DNA of 64,000 nt from Actinoplanes sandaracinus (GCF_030009775.1 NZ_JASCTH010000010.1:1-64000), one strand, 5' to 3'; shown: positions 33,474 to 41,933, counted from the first letter of the stretch. A program made the numbers and translations. The notes: generated from the letters alone by a model not told the origin.

Positions 33474-35033
33474 ATGCTTCGTCTCACCGATCTGAGCGTG
33501 GCCAAACGGCTCTCCTCGATCGTGGTGACCGGAGTGCTCGTGGCCGGCGCGCTGACCGCGATCGGGCTCTGGTCCCAGGAGCAGTTGTCCGTCAAGCAGG
33601 AGAGCCTGAACAACTTCACCGTCACCAAGGCCGCGCTCAACCACCTGGACACCCGGGAGGCCGAGCTGAAGGTCGACGCCTACCGGGCGGCCCACGGCGA
33701 CGACGTGACCGGCGACGCCGCCGACGACGTCGTGTCGGCCAACGAGGCCCTCGCGGCAGCCGTGGCGCACGACCTGGGCACCCTCGACGAGTCGATCAAG
33801 GAGCTGGCCGGCAGCGTCGAGGCGTTCAACGTCTTCGTCGAGGACTTCGTCGCCGACGCGCTGGCCGACCCCCGCAGCGTGGACGCGCGGTACGACGAGA
33901 TCGCCGAGCAGAACGGGATCGTCGACGACGAGATCAGTGCCATCCACGAGCAGTTGGACGCCCGGATCGTCGAGCAGCAGGCGGCCATGGAGTCCACGAA
34001 GTCGTCGGCGATGTGGTGGATGCTCACCGTCGCCGGGGGCGGCCTCCTGCTGCTGATCGCCCTGTCCGTACCCCTGGTCAGGTCGATCCTGACGCCGGTC
34101 CGGCGGGTGGCCTCGGTGGTGGGGGCGCTTGCTCAGGGTGATCTGACCCAGCGCACCGGCATCACCGCCAAGGACGAGCTCGGCGTCATGGCGGCGGAGC
34201 TGGACGCGGCAATGGACGTCATCCGCACGACGATGCAGCGGATGACGGCGAACGCCGACACCCTGGCCGGCGCCGCCACCGAACTCGCCGCGACCAGCCA
34301 GGAGATCGCCGGCGCGGCACACCAGACCGACGAGCAGACCACGGCCGCGTCCAGCGAGGCCGCGGAGATCTCGCGCAACGTGCAGACCGTCGCCGCCGGC
34401 AGCGAGGAAATGGGGGTCTCGATCCGGGAAATCTCCGAGAACACCAACCGGGCCGCGCAGATCGCCGGGGAGGCCGTCTCCGAGGCGGCCCTGGCCACCC
34501 AGCGCATCGAGCAGCTCGGGGCCTCGTCCGTGGAGATCGGCAACGTGGTCAAGCTGATCACCCAGATCGCCGAGCAGACCAACCTGCTGGCCCTCAACGC
34601 GACGATCGAGGCCGCCCGGGCCGGCGAGATGGGCAAGGGCTTCGCGGTGGTGGCCAGCGAGGTCAAGGATCTGGCACAGGAGACGGCCCGCGCGACCGAC
34701 GACATCACCAGCCGGGTGACGGCCATCCAGCAGGAGACCGGCGGGCTCGTCGAGGTGATCAGCCGGGTGAGCGAGGTGATCGCCCGGATCAACGACTACC
34801 AGACCACGATCGCCAGCGCGGTCGAGGAGCAGACCGCGACCACCGCCGAGATGAGCCGCAGCATCAGCGAGGTCGCGGCGGGCAGCGGCCGGATCGCGGT
34901 GAGCATCTCCGAGGTGGCACGGGCCAGTTCCGTCTCGGTCGAGGGGACGAGCCAGACGAATGTGGCGAGTTCCGAGGTCGCCCGTACCGCGGAGGAGTTG
35001 CGCGCGCTGGTCGGCTCGTTCCGGCTGAGCTGA
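33474..35033 (+). CDS. Methyl-accepting chemotaxis protein
   Basis: A 519-residue chemoreceptor. Transmembrane helix 1 lies at about 14-34; a helical extracytoplasmic sensor of the four-helix-bundle type follows (about 35-180) and helix 2 (about 183-203). Next come a HAMP domain (about 205-258) and the long signalling coiled coil. The conserved hairpin tip EQTNLLALNATIEAARAGE with GKGFAVVASEVKDLAQ is intact. There is no C-terminal CheR-docking pentapeptide. No che genes are nearby, so its partners are elsewhere. ATG 33474 has GGGAG five nt upstream; the in-frame ATG at 33429 has no ribosome-binding site. Confidence 0.93.
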   Translation: MLRLTDLSVAKRLSSIVVTGVLVAGALTAIGLWSQEQLSVKQESLNNFTVTKAALNHLDTREAELKVDAYRAAHGDDVTGDAADDVVSANEALAAAVAHDLGTLDESIKELAGSVEAFNVFVEDFVADALADPRSVDARYDEIAEQNGIVDDEISAIHEQLDARIVEQQAAMESTKSSAMWWMLTVAGGGLLLLIALSVPLVRSILTPVRRVASVVGALAQGDLTQRTGITAKDELGVMAAELDAAMDVIRTTMQRMTANADTLAGAATELAATSQEIAGAAHQTDEQTTAASSEAAEISRNVQTVAAGSEEMGVSIREISENTNRAAQIAGEAVSEAALATQRIEQLGASSVEIGNVVKLITQIAEQTNLLALNATIEAARAGEMGKGFAVVASEVKDLAQETARATDDITSRVTAIQQETGGLVEVISRVSEVIARINDYQTTIASAVEEQTATTAEMSRSISEVAAGSGRIAVSISEVARASSVSVEGTSQTNVASSEVARTAEELRALVGSFRLS

Positions 35034-35223
35034 CGGCCTCCGGGAGCCGGCCGTGGTGGCGGTCGGTGACTGTCAGGAGCCCTTCTCGTCGCTCGGTGTT
35101 GACATTGAATGGTGGTTCACGTTGACTTCCTGACGATCGAACCGCACGATCGCACCGCCCTGGCGGGCCTTGAAACCCGGTCGCCTCTGTGGGAGCGTGC
35201 GCAGGAAGGTAACGGGTGTCGTC

Positions 35224-35805
35224 ATGTCGCTCACCGCAGCCGAGATCGGCAGCATCGTGTTCCGGGAGTCGCCGGAGGGCTCGCCGGGCTACGACGACGG
35301 TGATGTCGACGAGTTCGTGGCCGGGGTCGCCGAGGAGGTCCGCCGTCTGGAGGCGGAGAACCAGGCCCTCGCCGAGCACCTCCAGGAGTCCGACCCGGCC
35401 GGCTGGCTGCGCCGGCTGGAGCGGGAGTGCGCCCTGGCCCAGGAGCGTGCGGCCGCTCTGAGCGCCGAGTTGGAGCAGGCCCGTTTCGTGGCCCCCCGGC
35501 TCCTGGAGTTCGCACAGCGCACCGCCGACGGGCACGTGGCCGAGGCGCGCCGCGAGGCGTCGGAGACGCTCCGCAAGGCCGGCACCGAGGCCGATCGCCT
35601 GGTCAGTGACGCGGAACTGCGAGCCTCCACGCTCGTCGCCGACGCCCGGCACGCCCATGCCGAGCGGATCGCGGCCCTCACCGCGAAGCGCGCCGAAACC
35701 CTGGACCGGATCGAGCGTCTGAGCCGGGAGGCTCGCGAACGCCTGGCGGCGCTCTCCGCCGAGGTGGCCGACCGTCTGCGGGGCATGGACCCCCAACCGA
35801 AGTAG
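35224..35805 (+). CDS. DivIVA-like coiled-coil protein
   Basis: A 193-residue protein. The N-terminal 50 residues (LTAAEIGSIVFRESPEGSPGYDDGDVDEFVAGVAEEVRRLEAEN read in pieces) match the DivIVA membrane-curvature motif, including the YDDGDVDEF helix start. The rest is an almost continuous Ala/Glu/Arg-rich coiled coil ending MDPQPK. It is shorter and has a different body than the essential Wag31/DivIVA, so it is probably an accessory polar or septal scaffold. ATG at 35224. Confidence 0.82.
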   Translation: MSLTAAEIGSIVFRESPEGSPGYDDGDVDEFVAGVAEEVRRLEAENQALAEHLQESDPAGWLRRLERECALAQERAAALSAELEQARFVAPRLLEFAQRTADGHVAEARREASETLRKAGTEADRLVSDAELRASTLVADARHAHAERIAALTAKRAETLDRIERLSREARERLAALSAEVADRLRGMDPQPK

Positions 35806-35809
35806 GCCG

Positions 35810-36229
35810 TCAGTCGCCGCAGTCGGTGGGGACGCCGGCGACCAACTCCTCCAGGACCCGCCGGTCGGCGGCGGGCAGGTGCCCGAAGATGTCGGGCAGC
35901 CGGGCGGCCACGTCCGCGTACAGCGCGTTGCCGACCTCCTTGCCCAGGGGCGTGCTGATCACCGTGCAGGCCCGCCGGTCGCGATCCGAAGCCACCCGCT
36001 GGACCAGGCCGCGCCGCTCGGTGCGGTCGACGAGGCCGCTGAGACCGGGTTTGGCCAGGCCGAGGAGCTGGGAGAGCTCACCCATGCCCCGCGGCTGGTC
36101 CTTGACCGTGCAGAGCAACTGGGCCTGCGCGGTGGTGAGGTCGTGATCGGCGCAGATCTGTGCGTAGCGCCGCTGGATCAGCAAGGACAGGTACACCAGG
36201 GTGTTGCCGAATCCTGGGCCGTCAGTCAT
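35810..36229 (-). CDS. MarR-family repressor of the adjacent Old Yellow Enzyme
   Basis: A 139-residue MarR protein: helix-turn-helix (about 45-85) with LTTAQAQLL, GELSQLLGLAKPGLSGLVDRTERRGL and the wing ASDRDRRACTVIST. The ATG at 36229 has TAGGAT 7 nt upstream and is preferred to the in-frame ATG at 36250. It is divergent from the ene-reductase gene, and two matching palindromes lie between them, so it should repress both until an electrophile or quinone is sensed. No conserved N-terminal cysteine pair is obvious; one Cys lies in QICADHD. Confidence 0.9.
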   Translation of the reverse strand: MTDGPGFGNTLVYLSLLIQRRYAQICADHDLTTAQAQLLCTVKDQPRGMGELSQLLGLAKPGLSGLVDRTERRGLVQRVASDRDRRACTVISTPLGKEVGNALYADVAARLPDIFGHLPAADRRVLEELVAGVPTDCGD

Positions 36230-36242
36230 GTGGGCCATCCTA
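36227..36242 (-). promoter_or_regulatory. -10 box fused to a leaderless start
   Basis: On the minus strand TAGGAT (36242-36237), 7 nt, then ATG (36229). Confidence 0.6.
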
Positions 36243-36253
36243 CCTTGCATAAC

Positions 36254-36288
36254 TTCGCGCCGCGAACTACTTTGGTTCGTGCCACGAA
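36254..36288. promoter_or_regulatory. Twin MarR operators TTCGYGCCRCGAA
   Basis: TTCGCGCCGCGAA (36254-36266) and TTCGTGCCACGAA (36276-36288) are perfect 13-bp palindromes with centres 22 bp apart, two helical turns, between marR and the ene-reductase gene. Confidence 0.85.
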
Positions 36289-36309
36289 CTTTACTGGAGA
36301 GGCATTCCC

Positions 36310-37380
36310 ATGGCTGACGCCTTCGACTCGTACGACCTCGCCGGCGCCAAGCTGGCCAACCGCATCGTGATGGCGCCGATGACCCGCAGCCGTGCCCACG
36401 GTCCCGGCAATACCGTCACCGACCTGACGGCCGAGTACTACACCCAGCGGGCGAGCGCCGGCCTGATCATCACCGAGGGCATCCAGCCGTCGGTGGTCGG
36501 CCAGGGCTACACCTTCACCCCCGGTCTGCACTCCGAGGAGCAGGTCGCCGCCTGGCGCAAGGTCACCGACGCGGTGCACGCCGCCGGTGGCGTGATCTTC
36601 GCGCAACTCATGCACAGCGGCCGGATCGGCCACCCCAGCCTGCTGCCCGACGGCCTCGTCCCGGTCGCCCCGTCCGCGGTCCCCGCCGCCGGCCAGGTCT
36701 ACACGCACGAGGGCATGCAGGACCTCGTCACCCCGAAGGAGCTGACCGAGCCCGAGATCGCCGAGACCATCGCCGACTTCGCCTCCGCCGCCCGCAACGC
36801 GATCGCGGCCGGCTTCGACGGTGTGGAGATCCACGGCGCCAACGGCTACCTGGTCCACCAGTTCCTGTCCACCAACGTCAACCGGCGCACCGACGGCTGG
36901 GGCGGCTCGGTCGAGGGCCGCATTCGGTTCGCCGTCGAGGTGGCGGCCGCGGTCGCCGACGCGATCGGCGGACACCGGGTCGGCATCCGGCTCTCCCCGG
37001 ACAACCCCTACAACGACATCGCCGAGGACAACGCCGCCGAGGTCTACCCCGCGCTGGTCACCCGCCTGGCTCCGCTCGGCCTCGCCTACCTGCACCTGGT
37101 CGAGAGCCCGGACCGCGAGCTGACCCGCCGGCTGCGCGCCCTCTGGCCGGCCACGTTCGTCCTCAACCCGGCCACCTACCCGGACCTCACCGGCCCGGAG
37201 GCGCTGACCCTCATCGAGGACGGCACGGCCGACCTGGTCTCCTTCGGCGGCCTCTTCCTGGCCAACCCCGACCTGCCCGCCCGTCTCGCGGCCGGTGGCC
37301 CGTTCAACACCCCGGACCCGGCCTCGTTCTTCGGCGGCGATCACCGCGGCTACACCGACTACCCGGCGCTGGCCGGCTGA
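36310..37380 (+). CDS. Old Yellow Enzyme-family alkene reductase
   Basis: A 356-residue FMN TIM barrel. N-terminal MAPMTRSRA is the family entry strand; the substrate-binding pair is in EIHGANGYLVHQFLS (His and Asn near 176-179), followed by NRRTDGWGGSVEGRIRF and VGIRLSP. C-terminal phosphate-binding strands include VSFGGLFLANPDLP. These enzymes use NADPH to reduce enones, nitro compounds and other electrophiles (NemA-like). The divergent MarR gene with twin operators suggests induction by reactive electrophiles. Confidence 0.94.
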   Translation: MADAFDSYDLAGAKLANRIVMAPMTRSRAHGPGNTVTDLTAEYYTQRASAGLIITEGIQPSVVGQGYTFTPGLHSEEQVAAWRKVTDAVHAAGGVIFAQLMHSGRIGHPSLLPDGLVPVAPSAVPAAGQVYTHEGMQDLVTPKELTEPEIAETIADFASAARNAIAAGFDGVEIHGANGYLVHQFLSTNVNRRTDGWGGSVEGRIRFAVEVAAAVADAIGGHRVGIRLSPDNPYNDIAEDNAAEVYPALVTRLAPLGLAYLHLVESPDRELTRRLRALWPATFVLNPATYPDLTGPEALTLIEDGTADLVSFGGLFLANPDLPARLAAGGPFNTPDPASFFGGDHRGYTDYPALAG

Positions 37381-37385
37381 CCGGT

Positions 37386-37415
37386 CCGGGCTCCCGCGTG
37401 GGGGCGGGAGCCCGG
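37386..37415. terminator. Bidirectional terminator between convergent genes
   Basis: Perfect 12-bp arms CCGGGCTCCCGC and GCGGGAGCCCGG with a 6-nt loop, between the ene-reductase and LLM genes. Confidence 0.8.
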
Positions 37416-37422
37416 GTCACCC

Positions 37423-38361
37423 CTATCCGACCAGCGGCTTGAGGGCCGCGCCGACCCGGGCCACCACACCGGGCCGGTGGCCGTTGCGGATCAGGTTGAT
37501 GGTGATCCCGTCGATGCCCGCGCCGAGGACACGCTCCCCGAGCTGCTCGGCCACCTGCTCGGCCGTACCCAGGAAGGCGCGGTTGCGGCGGTCCTCGGGA
37601 ATCGTCTCGCCGATCTCCTTGGCCTCCTGCTCGGTGTCGCCGACCATGCCCATGACCAGGTAACTGGTGGCGAGCGTGGCCGGGTCGCGACCGATCTCCT
37701 CGCACCGCTGCCGCAGCACGGCGACCTTGCGCGGCAGGTCGTCGACGTCGCAGATGATGTTCATGTGGTCGGCGAACCGCGCGGCCAGCCGGAACGTCTT
37801 CTGCTCGCCCGAGCCACCCAGCATGATCGGGATGTTCGGGCGCAGCCGCGGGTTGTTGATGGCCCCACGAGCCGTGTACCACTTGCCGTCGAGCGACGCG
37901 GGCTCGCCCTTGAGCATCGGCGCGATGATCGTCAGCGCCTCCTCGAGACGCTCGAACCGCTGCCCGAAGGTGCCGAACTCGAAGCCGAAGTCGTGGTGCT
38001 CCCGCTCGAACCACCCGGCGCCGATGCCGAGGATCGCCCGCCCCTTGGAAACCACGTCCAGCGTGGTCACCGTCTTGGCGAGAAGAGCGGGATTACGGTA
38101 CGTGTTGCCGGTGACCAGAGTGGACAGCTGGACCGTGGAGGTCGCCGACGCGAGCGCGCCCAGGGTCGTGTAGGCCTCCAGCATCGCGTTCTCCGGCGCC
38201 CCGATGCCCGGGAGCTGGTAGAAGTGGTCCATCACCAGCACGGTGTCGAAGCCGGACGACTCGGCTTCGCGGGCCTGCGCGACGACCGTGTCGAAGAGGT
38301 GCTCGACTCCGACGTCCGGGTAGGTGAAGTTGGGGATCTGGTAGCCGAGCCGGATGGTCAC
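37423..38361 (-). CDS. LLM-class F420-dependent oxidoreductase
   Basis: A 312-residue luciferase-like TIM barrel. It begins TIRLGYQIPNFTYPD and has DTVLVMDHFYQLPG, the non-prolyl cis peptide region STLVTGNTYRNPALLAK, and LGIGAGWFEREH, all typical of the actinomycete F420-dependent group rather than FMN luciferases. The substrate is unknown. GGAGGCACC precedes the GTG start. It is divergent from a TetR gene with a palindrome in the shared promoter, so it is probably under TetR control. Confidence 0.9.
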   Translation of the reverse strand: MTIRLGYQIPNFTYPDVGVEHLFDTVVAQAREAESSGFDTVLVMDHFYQLPGIGAPENAMLEAYTTLGALASATSTVQLSTLVTGNTYRNPALLAKTVTTLDVVSKGRAILGIGAGWFEREHHDFGFEFGTFGQRFERLEEALTIIAPMLKGEPASLDGKWYTARGAINNPRLRPNIPIMLGGSGEQKTFRLAARFADHMNIICDVDDLPRKVAVLRQRCEEIGRDPATLATSYLVMGMVGDTEQEAKEIGETIPEDRRNRAFLGTAEQVAEQLGERVLGAGIDGITINLIRNGHRPGVVARVGAALKPLVG

Positions 38362-38376
38362 GGTGCCTCCGTCGAT

Positions 38377-38416
38377 GTAAGAGGGCTCTTACTTGCTAAT
38401 GTAAGAGCCTACTCAC
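38377..38416. promoter_or_regulatory. TetR operator pair between LLM and TetR genes
   Basis: GTAAGAGGGCTCTTAC (38377-38392) is a perfect 16-bp palindrome; GTAAGAGCCTACTCAC (38401-38416) is a weaker second copy ending at the tetR ATG. Centres are 24 bp apart. Confidence 0.8.
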
Positions 38417-39025
38417 ATGGAGGCGACCGTGCCCACCAACCGGGCCTACCACCACGGTGACCTGCGAGCGGCGCTGATCGCGGCCAGTTTCGACCTTCTC
38501 GCCGAGTCCGGGCTCAGGCGTTTCTCGGTCGCCGCGGTGGCCCGCCGGCTCCAGGTCAGCTCGGCCGCGCCGTACCGTCACTTCGCCGACCGGAACCAAC
38601 TGCTGAACGCGGTCTCCGCGGCCGCCGCCGAGGATCTCGGCGCCGCGATCAAGGCCGCCGCGGACACGGCCGGAAGCGACCCCGCCGACCGGCTCGCCGC
38701 CGCCGCCGGCGCCTACGTCCGCCATGTCACCGCGACCGGCGCGGGCTTCCACGTCATCTTCGCCGCCGAGTTGTACGCGATCGCCGACGACGCCCGCCGC
38801 GAGCACACCCGTGCCCTGATGACGACGCTGCTCGACCTGGCCGCCGCCACCGGCACCGGCTCGTACCAGGAAACGGTCCTGCTGGTCGAGGCGACGATCG
38901 CGGTGGCACACGGATACACCTCGCTGCACGCGGACGGCTTCTTCGCCCGTAAGGCCAGCACCGTCGACGACATCGCCGCCCGCGCGGTCGAAGCCGCCCG
39001 CGTCCTGGTCCCGGCGAGGCTCTAG
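38417..39025 (+). CDS. TetR-family regulator
   Basis: A 202-residue regulator. The helix-turn-helix (about 10-60) has ALIAASFDLLAESGLRRFSV and RRLQVSSAAPYRHFADRNQLL, and a C-terminal domain of the WHG type follows (TAYVRHV-like helix with AGAYVRHVTATGAGFHVIF). The ATG directly abuts the second operator copy, so autorepression is likely along with control of the divergent LLM oxidoreductase. Confidence 0.92.
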   Translation: MEATVPTNRAYHHGDLRAALIAASFDLLAESGLRRFSVAAVARRLQVSSAAPYRHFADRNQLLNAVSAAAAEDLGAAIKAAADTAGSDPADRLAAAAGAYVRHVTATGAGFHVIFAAELYAIADDARREHTRALMTTLLDLAAATGTGSYQETVLLVEATIAVAHGYTSLHADGFFARKASTVDDIAARAVEAARVLVPARL

Positions 39026-39033
39026 CGTCCCGA

Positions 39034-39056
39034 GCCGCCGCATCGCTCGCGGCGGC
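39034..39056 (+). terminator. Hairpin terminator after tetR
   Basis: Perfect 8-bp arms GCCGCCGC and GCGGCGGC with a 7-nt loop, 8 bp after the stop. Confidence 0.65.
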
Positions 39057-39089
39057 CGGCCCGCCGGGTGAGTGATCACATCCGCGCCG

Positions 39090-39233
39090 TCACGGCGGCC
39101 CGTCCTGCTCCATACCGCCCGTCCAACGGCCCTGGCTCTCCGGCTCGCGGTCCGGATCGTCGGCCGTGACCTCGGTCGACTCGTGTTCCTCGGCGAAATC
39201 GCCGGTGTCGTCCGGATCTCCGATGGGTTCCAT
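39090..39233 (-). CDS. Small acidic protein, probable SigF-type regulon member
   Basis: A 47-residue protein starting MEPIGDPDDTGDFAEEH and ending GGMEQDGPP, very rich in Asp and Glu, with no cysteine or hydrophobic segment and so probably disordered. GGGAGG lies 4 nt before the ATG at 39233. A promoter-like site GTTT-N15-GGGTAG is 36 bp upstream. It is divergent from the sigma-STAS gene. The open frame continues upstream to 39365, but only the part after the ribosome-binding site looks real. Confidence 0.6.
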   Translation of the reverse strand: MEPIGDPDDTGDFAEEHESTEVTADDPDREPESQGRWTGGMEQDGPP

Positions 39234-39268
39234 GCTTCCTCCCGGTCTCCTGGTGACAGATGCGGCGT

Positions 39269-39293
39269 CTACCCGGCGCGCGGCCCGGTAAAC
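39269..39293 (-). promoter_or_regulatory. SigB/SigF-type promoter of the small acidic gene
   Basis: Minus strand GTTT (39293-39290), 15-bp spacer, GGGTAG (39274-39269), followed by AC. Confidence 0.7.
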
Positions 39294-39336
39294 CGCCGCC
39301 GTCGCGGCCGCCGCCCAAATGTCATCGACCGCCGCC

Positions 39337-39361
39337 GTTTGAAGGACTCCTCGCCGGGGAT
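39337..39361 (+). promoter_or_regulatory. SigB/SigF-type promoter of the sigma-STAS gene
   Basis: GTTT (39337-39340), 15-bp spacer, GGGGAT (39356-39361), 46 bp before the ATG; suggests autoregulation. Confidence 0.65.
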
Positions 39362-39406
39362 ACACCGGCCCGGACGGGGCCGGGGACGAGCGTCACGGAG
39401 GACCAC

Positions 39407-40540
39407 ATGCCCCAGCAGCAACGGTATGCGCCGGACCATTTCGACGAGACGGCGCAGCAGTACGCCCGCGACCTGCGGGAGGCCGGCGGCGCACGGGCAC
39501 GCCGGTTACGCGACGACATGATCAGCGCGGCGATGCCGCTGGCCGAGCGCCTGGCCCGCCGGTACCGACGCGGCTCGGAACCGCTCGCGGACCTCGAACA
39601 GGTGGCCCGCCTGGGCCTGGTCAAGGCGGTCGACCGGTACGACCCCGAGCGAGGCTCCTTCACCGCGTACGCGATCAACACCGTGTCCGGCGAACTGAAA
39701 CGGCACCTGCGGGACAGCACCTGGGTGGTGCACGTGCCACGCCGGATGCAGGAGCTCGCGCTCGCCGTCACCCAGCAGGAGACCCTGCTGACCCGGGACC
39801 TGGGCCGGCACCCCAGCGAGACCGAACTCGCCGCGGCCTGCGGGATCGACGCCGACGATCTCGGCAAGGCCCGGATCTCCGCGACCGGCTACCGGCCACT
39901 GTCGCTGAACGTGCCGGTCGGAGAGGGCGACACCCAGTTCGGCGACATGCTCGGGGACCTCGATAGCGACCTCGAGCAGGCCGCCGACCGCCTGACCGTC
40001 ACCGAGCTGGTGGCGAGCCTTCCGGAACGCGAGCGGCACATCGTCGTCCAGATCTTCTACGGCGGCCGTACCCAGTCGGCTGTCGCGGCGGATCTGGGCA
40101 TCTCCCAGATGCACGTCTCGCGGACCCTCGCCCGCGTCCTGGCCTGGCTGCGCGAGGGCCTGCTGACCGACCAGGTGCCGCGATGGCCGGCCGGCCACGA
40201 ACCGGCCGACATCCCGTTCCAGGTGGTGACCAGATGGCTGCCGGGCGGCGAGCTGGAGATCGCGGTCGCCGGCGAGGTCGACCGCGACAACGCCGGGCAC
40301 CTGCGTACGGCGCTCCTGGACCTGACCCGCCACCAGCCCGCCGGCCGGCGAGTGATCCTGCAGCTCAGCCGCGTTCCGCTGCTCGACGCCGCCGGGATCC
40401 GGGTGCTGCTCGGGGTCTACGAGTCGGCCCGCGCGCGCGGCATCGCGGTGACCGCGGCCGGACTGACCCCGTTCGTCCGGCAGATCGCCGGAGCCGCCGG
40501 CCTGACCCCGATGCTCGCCTCCGAGGAACCGGCCGGCTGA
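39407..40540 (+). CDS. SigB/SigF-type sigma factor fused to a STAS domain
   Basis: A 377-residue fusion. Residues about 35-255 are a group-3 sigma factor: region 2 with EPLADLEQVARLGLVKAVDRYD and SFTAYAINTVSGELKRHLRD, region 3 with VPRRMQELALAV and RHPSETELAAACGI, and region 4 with LPERERHIVVQIFYGGRTQS and DLGISQMHVSRTLARVL. Residues about 270-370 are a STAS (SpoIIAA-like) domain with LEIAVAGEVDRDNAGHLRTAL and VPLLDAAGIRVLLGVYE. In anti-anti-sigma factors the DAAG position is D-S-[ST]-G, and the serine is phosphorylated by the anti-sigma kinase; here it is Ala. ATG 39407 follows GGAGG. No anti-sigma kinase gene is adjacent. Confidence 0.92.
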   Translation: MPQQQRYAPDHFDETAQQYARDLREAGGARARRLRDDMISAAMPLAERLARRYRRGSEPLADLEQVARLGLVKAVDRYDPERGSFTAYAINTVSGELKRHLRDSTWVVHVPRRMQELALAVTQQETLLTRDLGRHPSETELAAACGIDADDLGKARISATGYRPLSLNVPVGEGDTQFGDMLGDLDSDLEQAADRLTVTELVASLPERERHIVVQIFYGGRTQSAVAADLGISQMHVSRTLARVLAWLREGLLTDQVPRWPAGHEPADIPFQVVTRWLPGGELEIAVAGEVDRDNAGHLRTALLDLTRHQPAGRRVILQLSRVPLLDAAGIRVLLGVYESARARGIAVTAAGLTPFVRQIAGAAGLTPMLASEEPAG

Positions 40541-40576
40541 CCACCCGAGAGCGCGGCCGGCTCGCTCCGCTGCCGG

Positions 40577-41902
40577 TCAGCTCGCTCTGCTCCGCCGGTG
40601 GGCGATCCATCCGCAGGCCGCGAGCCCGGAGGCGACGGCCGCGTCGACGAGGGCGACACTCCGCCAGCGCGGCGACACGGCGGCGAGCCCGACATCGGTG
40701 GCCGCGTGCAGCGTGTCCACCGCCGCGCTTGCCGCCGCGACGGCTGCCGACGGCCGGGCGGTGGTCACGACGGCCTGCGCCAGCTGGCGCGCGCCCAGCA
40801 CGCGGGCCACCGCCAGGGCCGCCGGGCCCGCCGGCGGACGCTGTCCGATGCGCGCCAGGACCTCCGGCGCGGCGAGCAGAGCCAGACCCCATCCGGTACG
40901 GGCCAGCGCCGCCGCCCGCAGCGGTCCGGGAACCGGCCGCAGACGCAGTAGGACGTCACCCACACGCGGGCGTCGGCCGATCAGTGTGGTGAACGGGCTG
41001 CGCCGCCGCACCCGGCCGGCGTGGGAGCCGCGGACCCGGCCCTGTCCGGCCCGCGGCGCGTCGACGTTGTCCGTGCCGTCGTCCGGCAGACCGGTGCGCT
41101 GTATGCCGACGCCGACCGGCCGCAGCGACAGCACCGCGTCGGCCAACGAGGGGGAGAGCCGCTGGACCAGCATCAACGCGGCCGCCGCACCACCGACCGG
41201 GATCTCCCGCCGGGAATGGCAGGCGGCGTACACGATGGTGTCGGCCACCAGCTCCGGCGCGTACACCGGCGGCGGTGGCTTCGCCCGGGAGCCCAACCGG
41301 TTGCGAACATGGTCGAAGAACGGCGTGTCGACGGACGCCGGCAGGATGGTGGTCACGGTGATCGGCGCCCGCTCCTGCGCCAGCTCGATGCGCAGGGTGT
41401 CATGAAAGGCGCGCACCGCGAACTTGCTGGCCGTGTACGGCCCGTGCAAAGGAATCGCCCGAGCGGCCTCCAGCGAGGCGACGCCGATCAGCACACCGCC
41501 GCCGGCGCGCCGCAGAGCGGGCACGGCGGCGTGGGCGCCGTGCACCTGACCCAGGAAGTTGACGCGCATGACCCGGTCGAACTCGGCGCCGGAGATGTCC
41601 TCGATCCGGCCCCACACGCCGACGGCGGCGTTGTTGACCCACGTGTCGATGCGCCCGAACCGCTGCTCGGCCGCGTCCGCCAGGGACTGGACCGCGGCCG
41701 GGTCGGTAACGTCGACGGGAACGGCGATCGCCGTCCCGCCGGCGGCGCTGATCTGTGCGGCGAGCGCCTCCAGGGCATGCGCGCCCCGTGCCGCGCAGAC
41801 CACCTTCGCGCCCCGGGAAGCGAAGGCGAGGGCGGTCGCGCGGCCTATGCCGCTGGACGCCCCGGTGATCACGACGACCTGTTCGGACACCGGCTTCGGC
41901 AT
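40577..41902 (-). CDS. Short-chain dehydrogenase with C-terminal membrane-like extension
   Basis: A 441-residue protein. The N-terminal 250 residues are a classical SDR with VVITGASSGIGRATAL, DVTD, NNAAVG and catalytic YTASK after the active-site Ser strand GVASLEAA. A linker (about 250-310) follows, then an Ala/Leu-rich tail (about 320-440) with hydrophobic stretches such as GWGLALLAAPEVL that resembles membrane-associated helices. Such long SDRs recur in actinomycete stress loci. Substrate unknown. GGAG 7 nt before the ATG fixes the start. A GCTT-N15-GGGTAG site lies upstream. Confidence 0.88.
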   Translation of the reverse strand: MPKPVSEQVVVITGASSGIGRATALAFASRGAKVVCAARGAHALEALAAQISAAGGTAIAVPVDVTDPAAVQSLADAAEQRFGRIDTWVNNAAVGVWGRIEDISGAEFDRVMRVNFLGQVHGAHAAVPALRRAGGGVLIGVASLEAARAIPLHGPYTASKFAVRAFHDTLRIELAQERAPITVTTILPASVDTPFFDHVRNRLGSRAKPPPPVYAPELVADTIVYAACHSRREIPVGGAAAALMLVQRLSPSLADAVLSLRPVGVGIQRTGLPDDGTDNVDAPRAGQGRVRGSHAGRVRRRSPFTTLIGRRPRVGDVLLRLRPVPGPLRAAALARTGWGLALLAAPEVLARIGQRPPAGPAALAVARVLGARQLAQAVVTTARPSAAVAAASAAVDTLHAATDVGLAAVSPRWRSVALVDAAVASGLAACGWIAHRRSRAS

Positions 41903-41933
41903 GTCTGGGCTCCTCACCTCGGGCTTGGCGACC

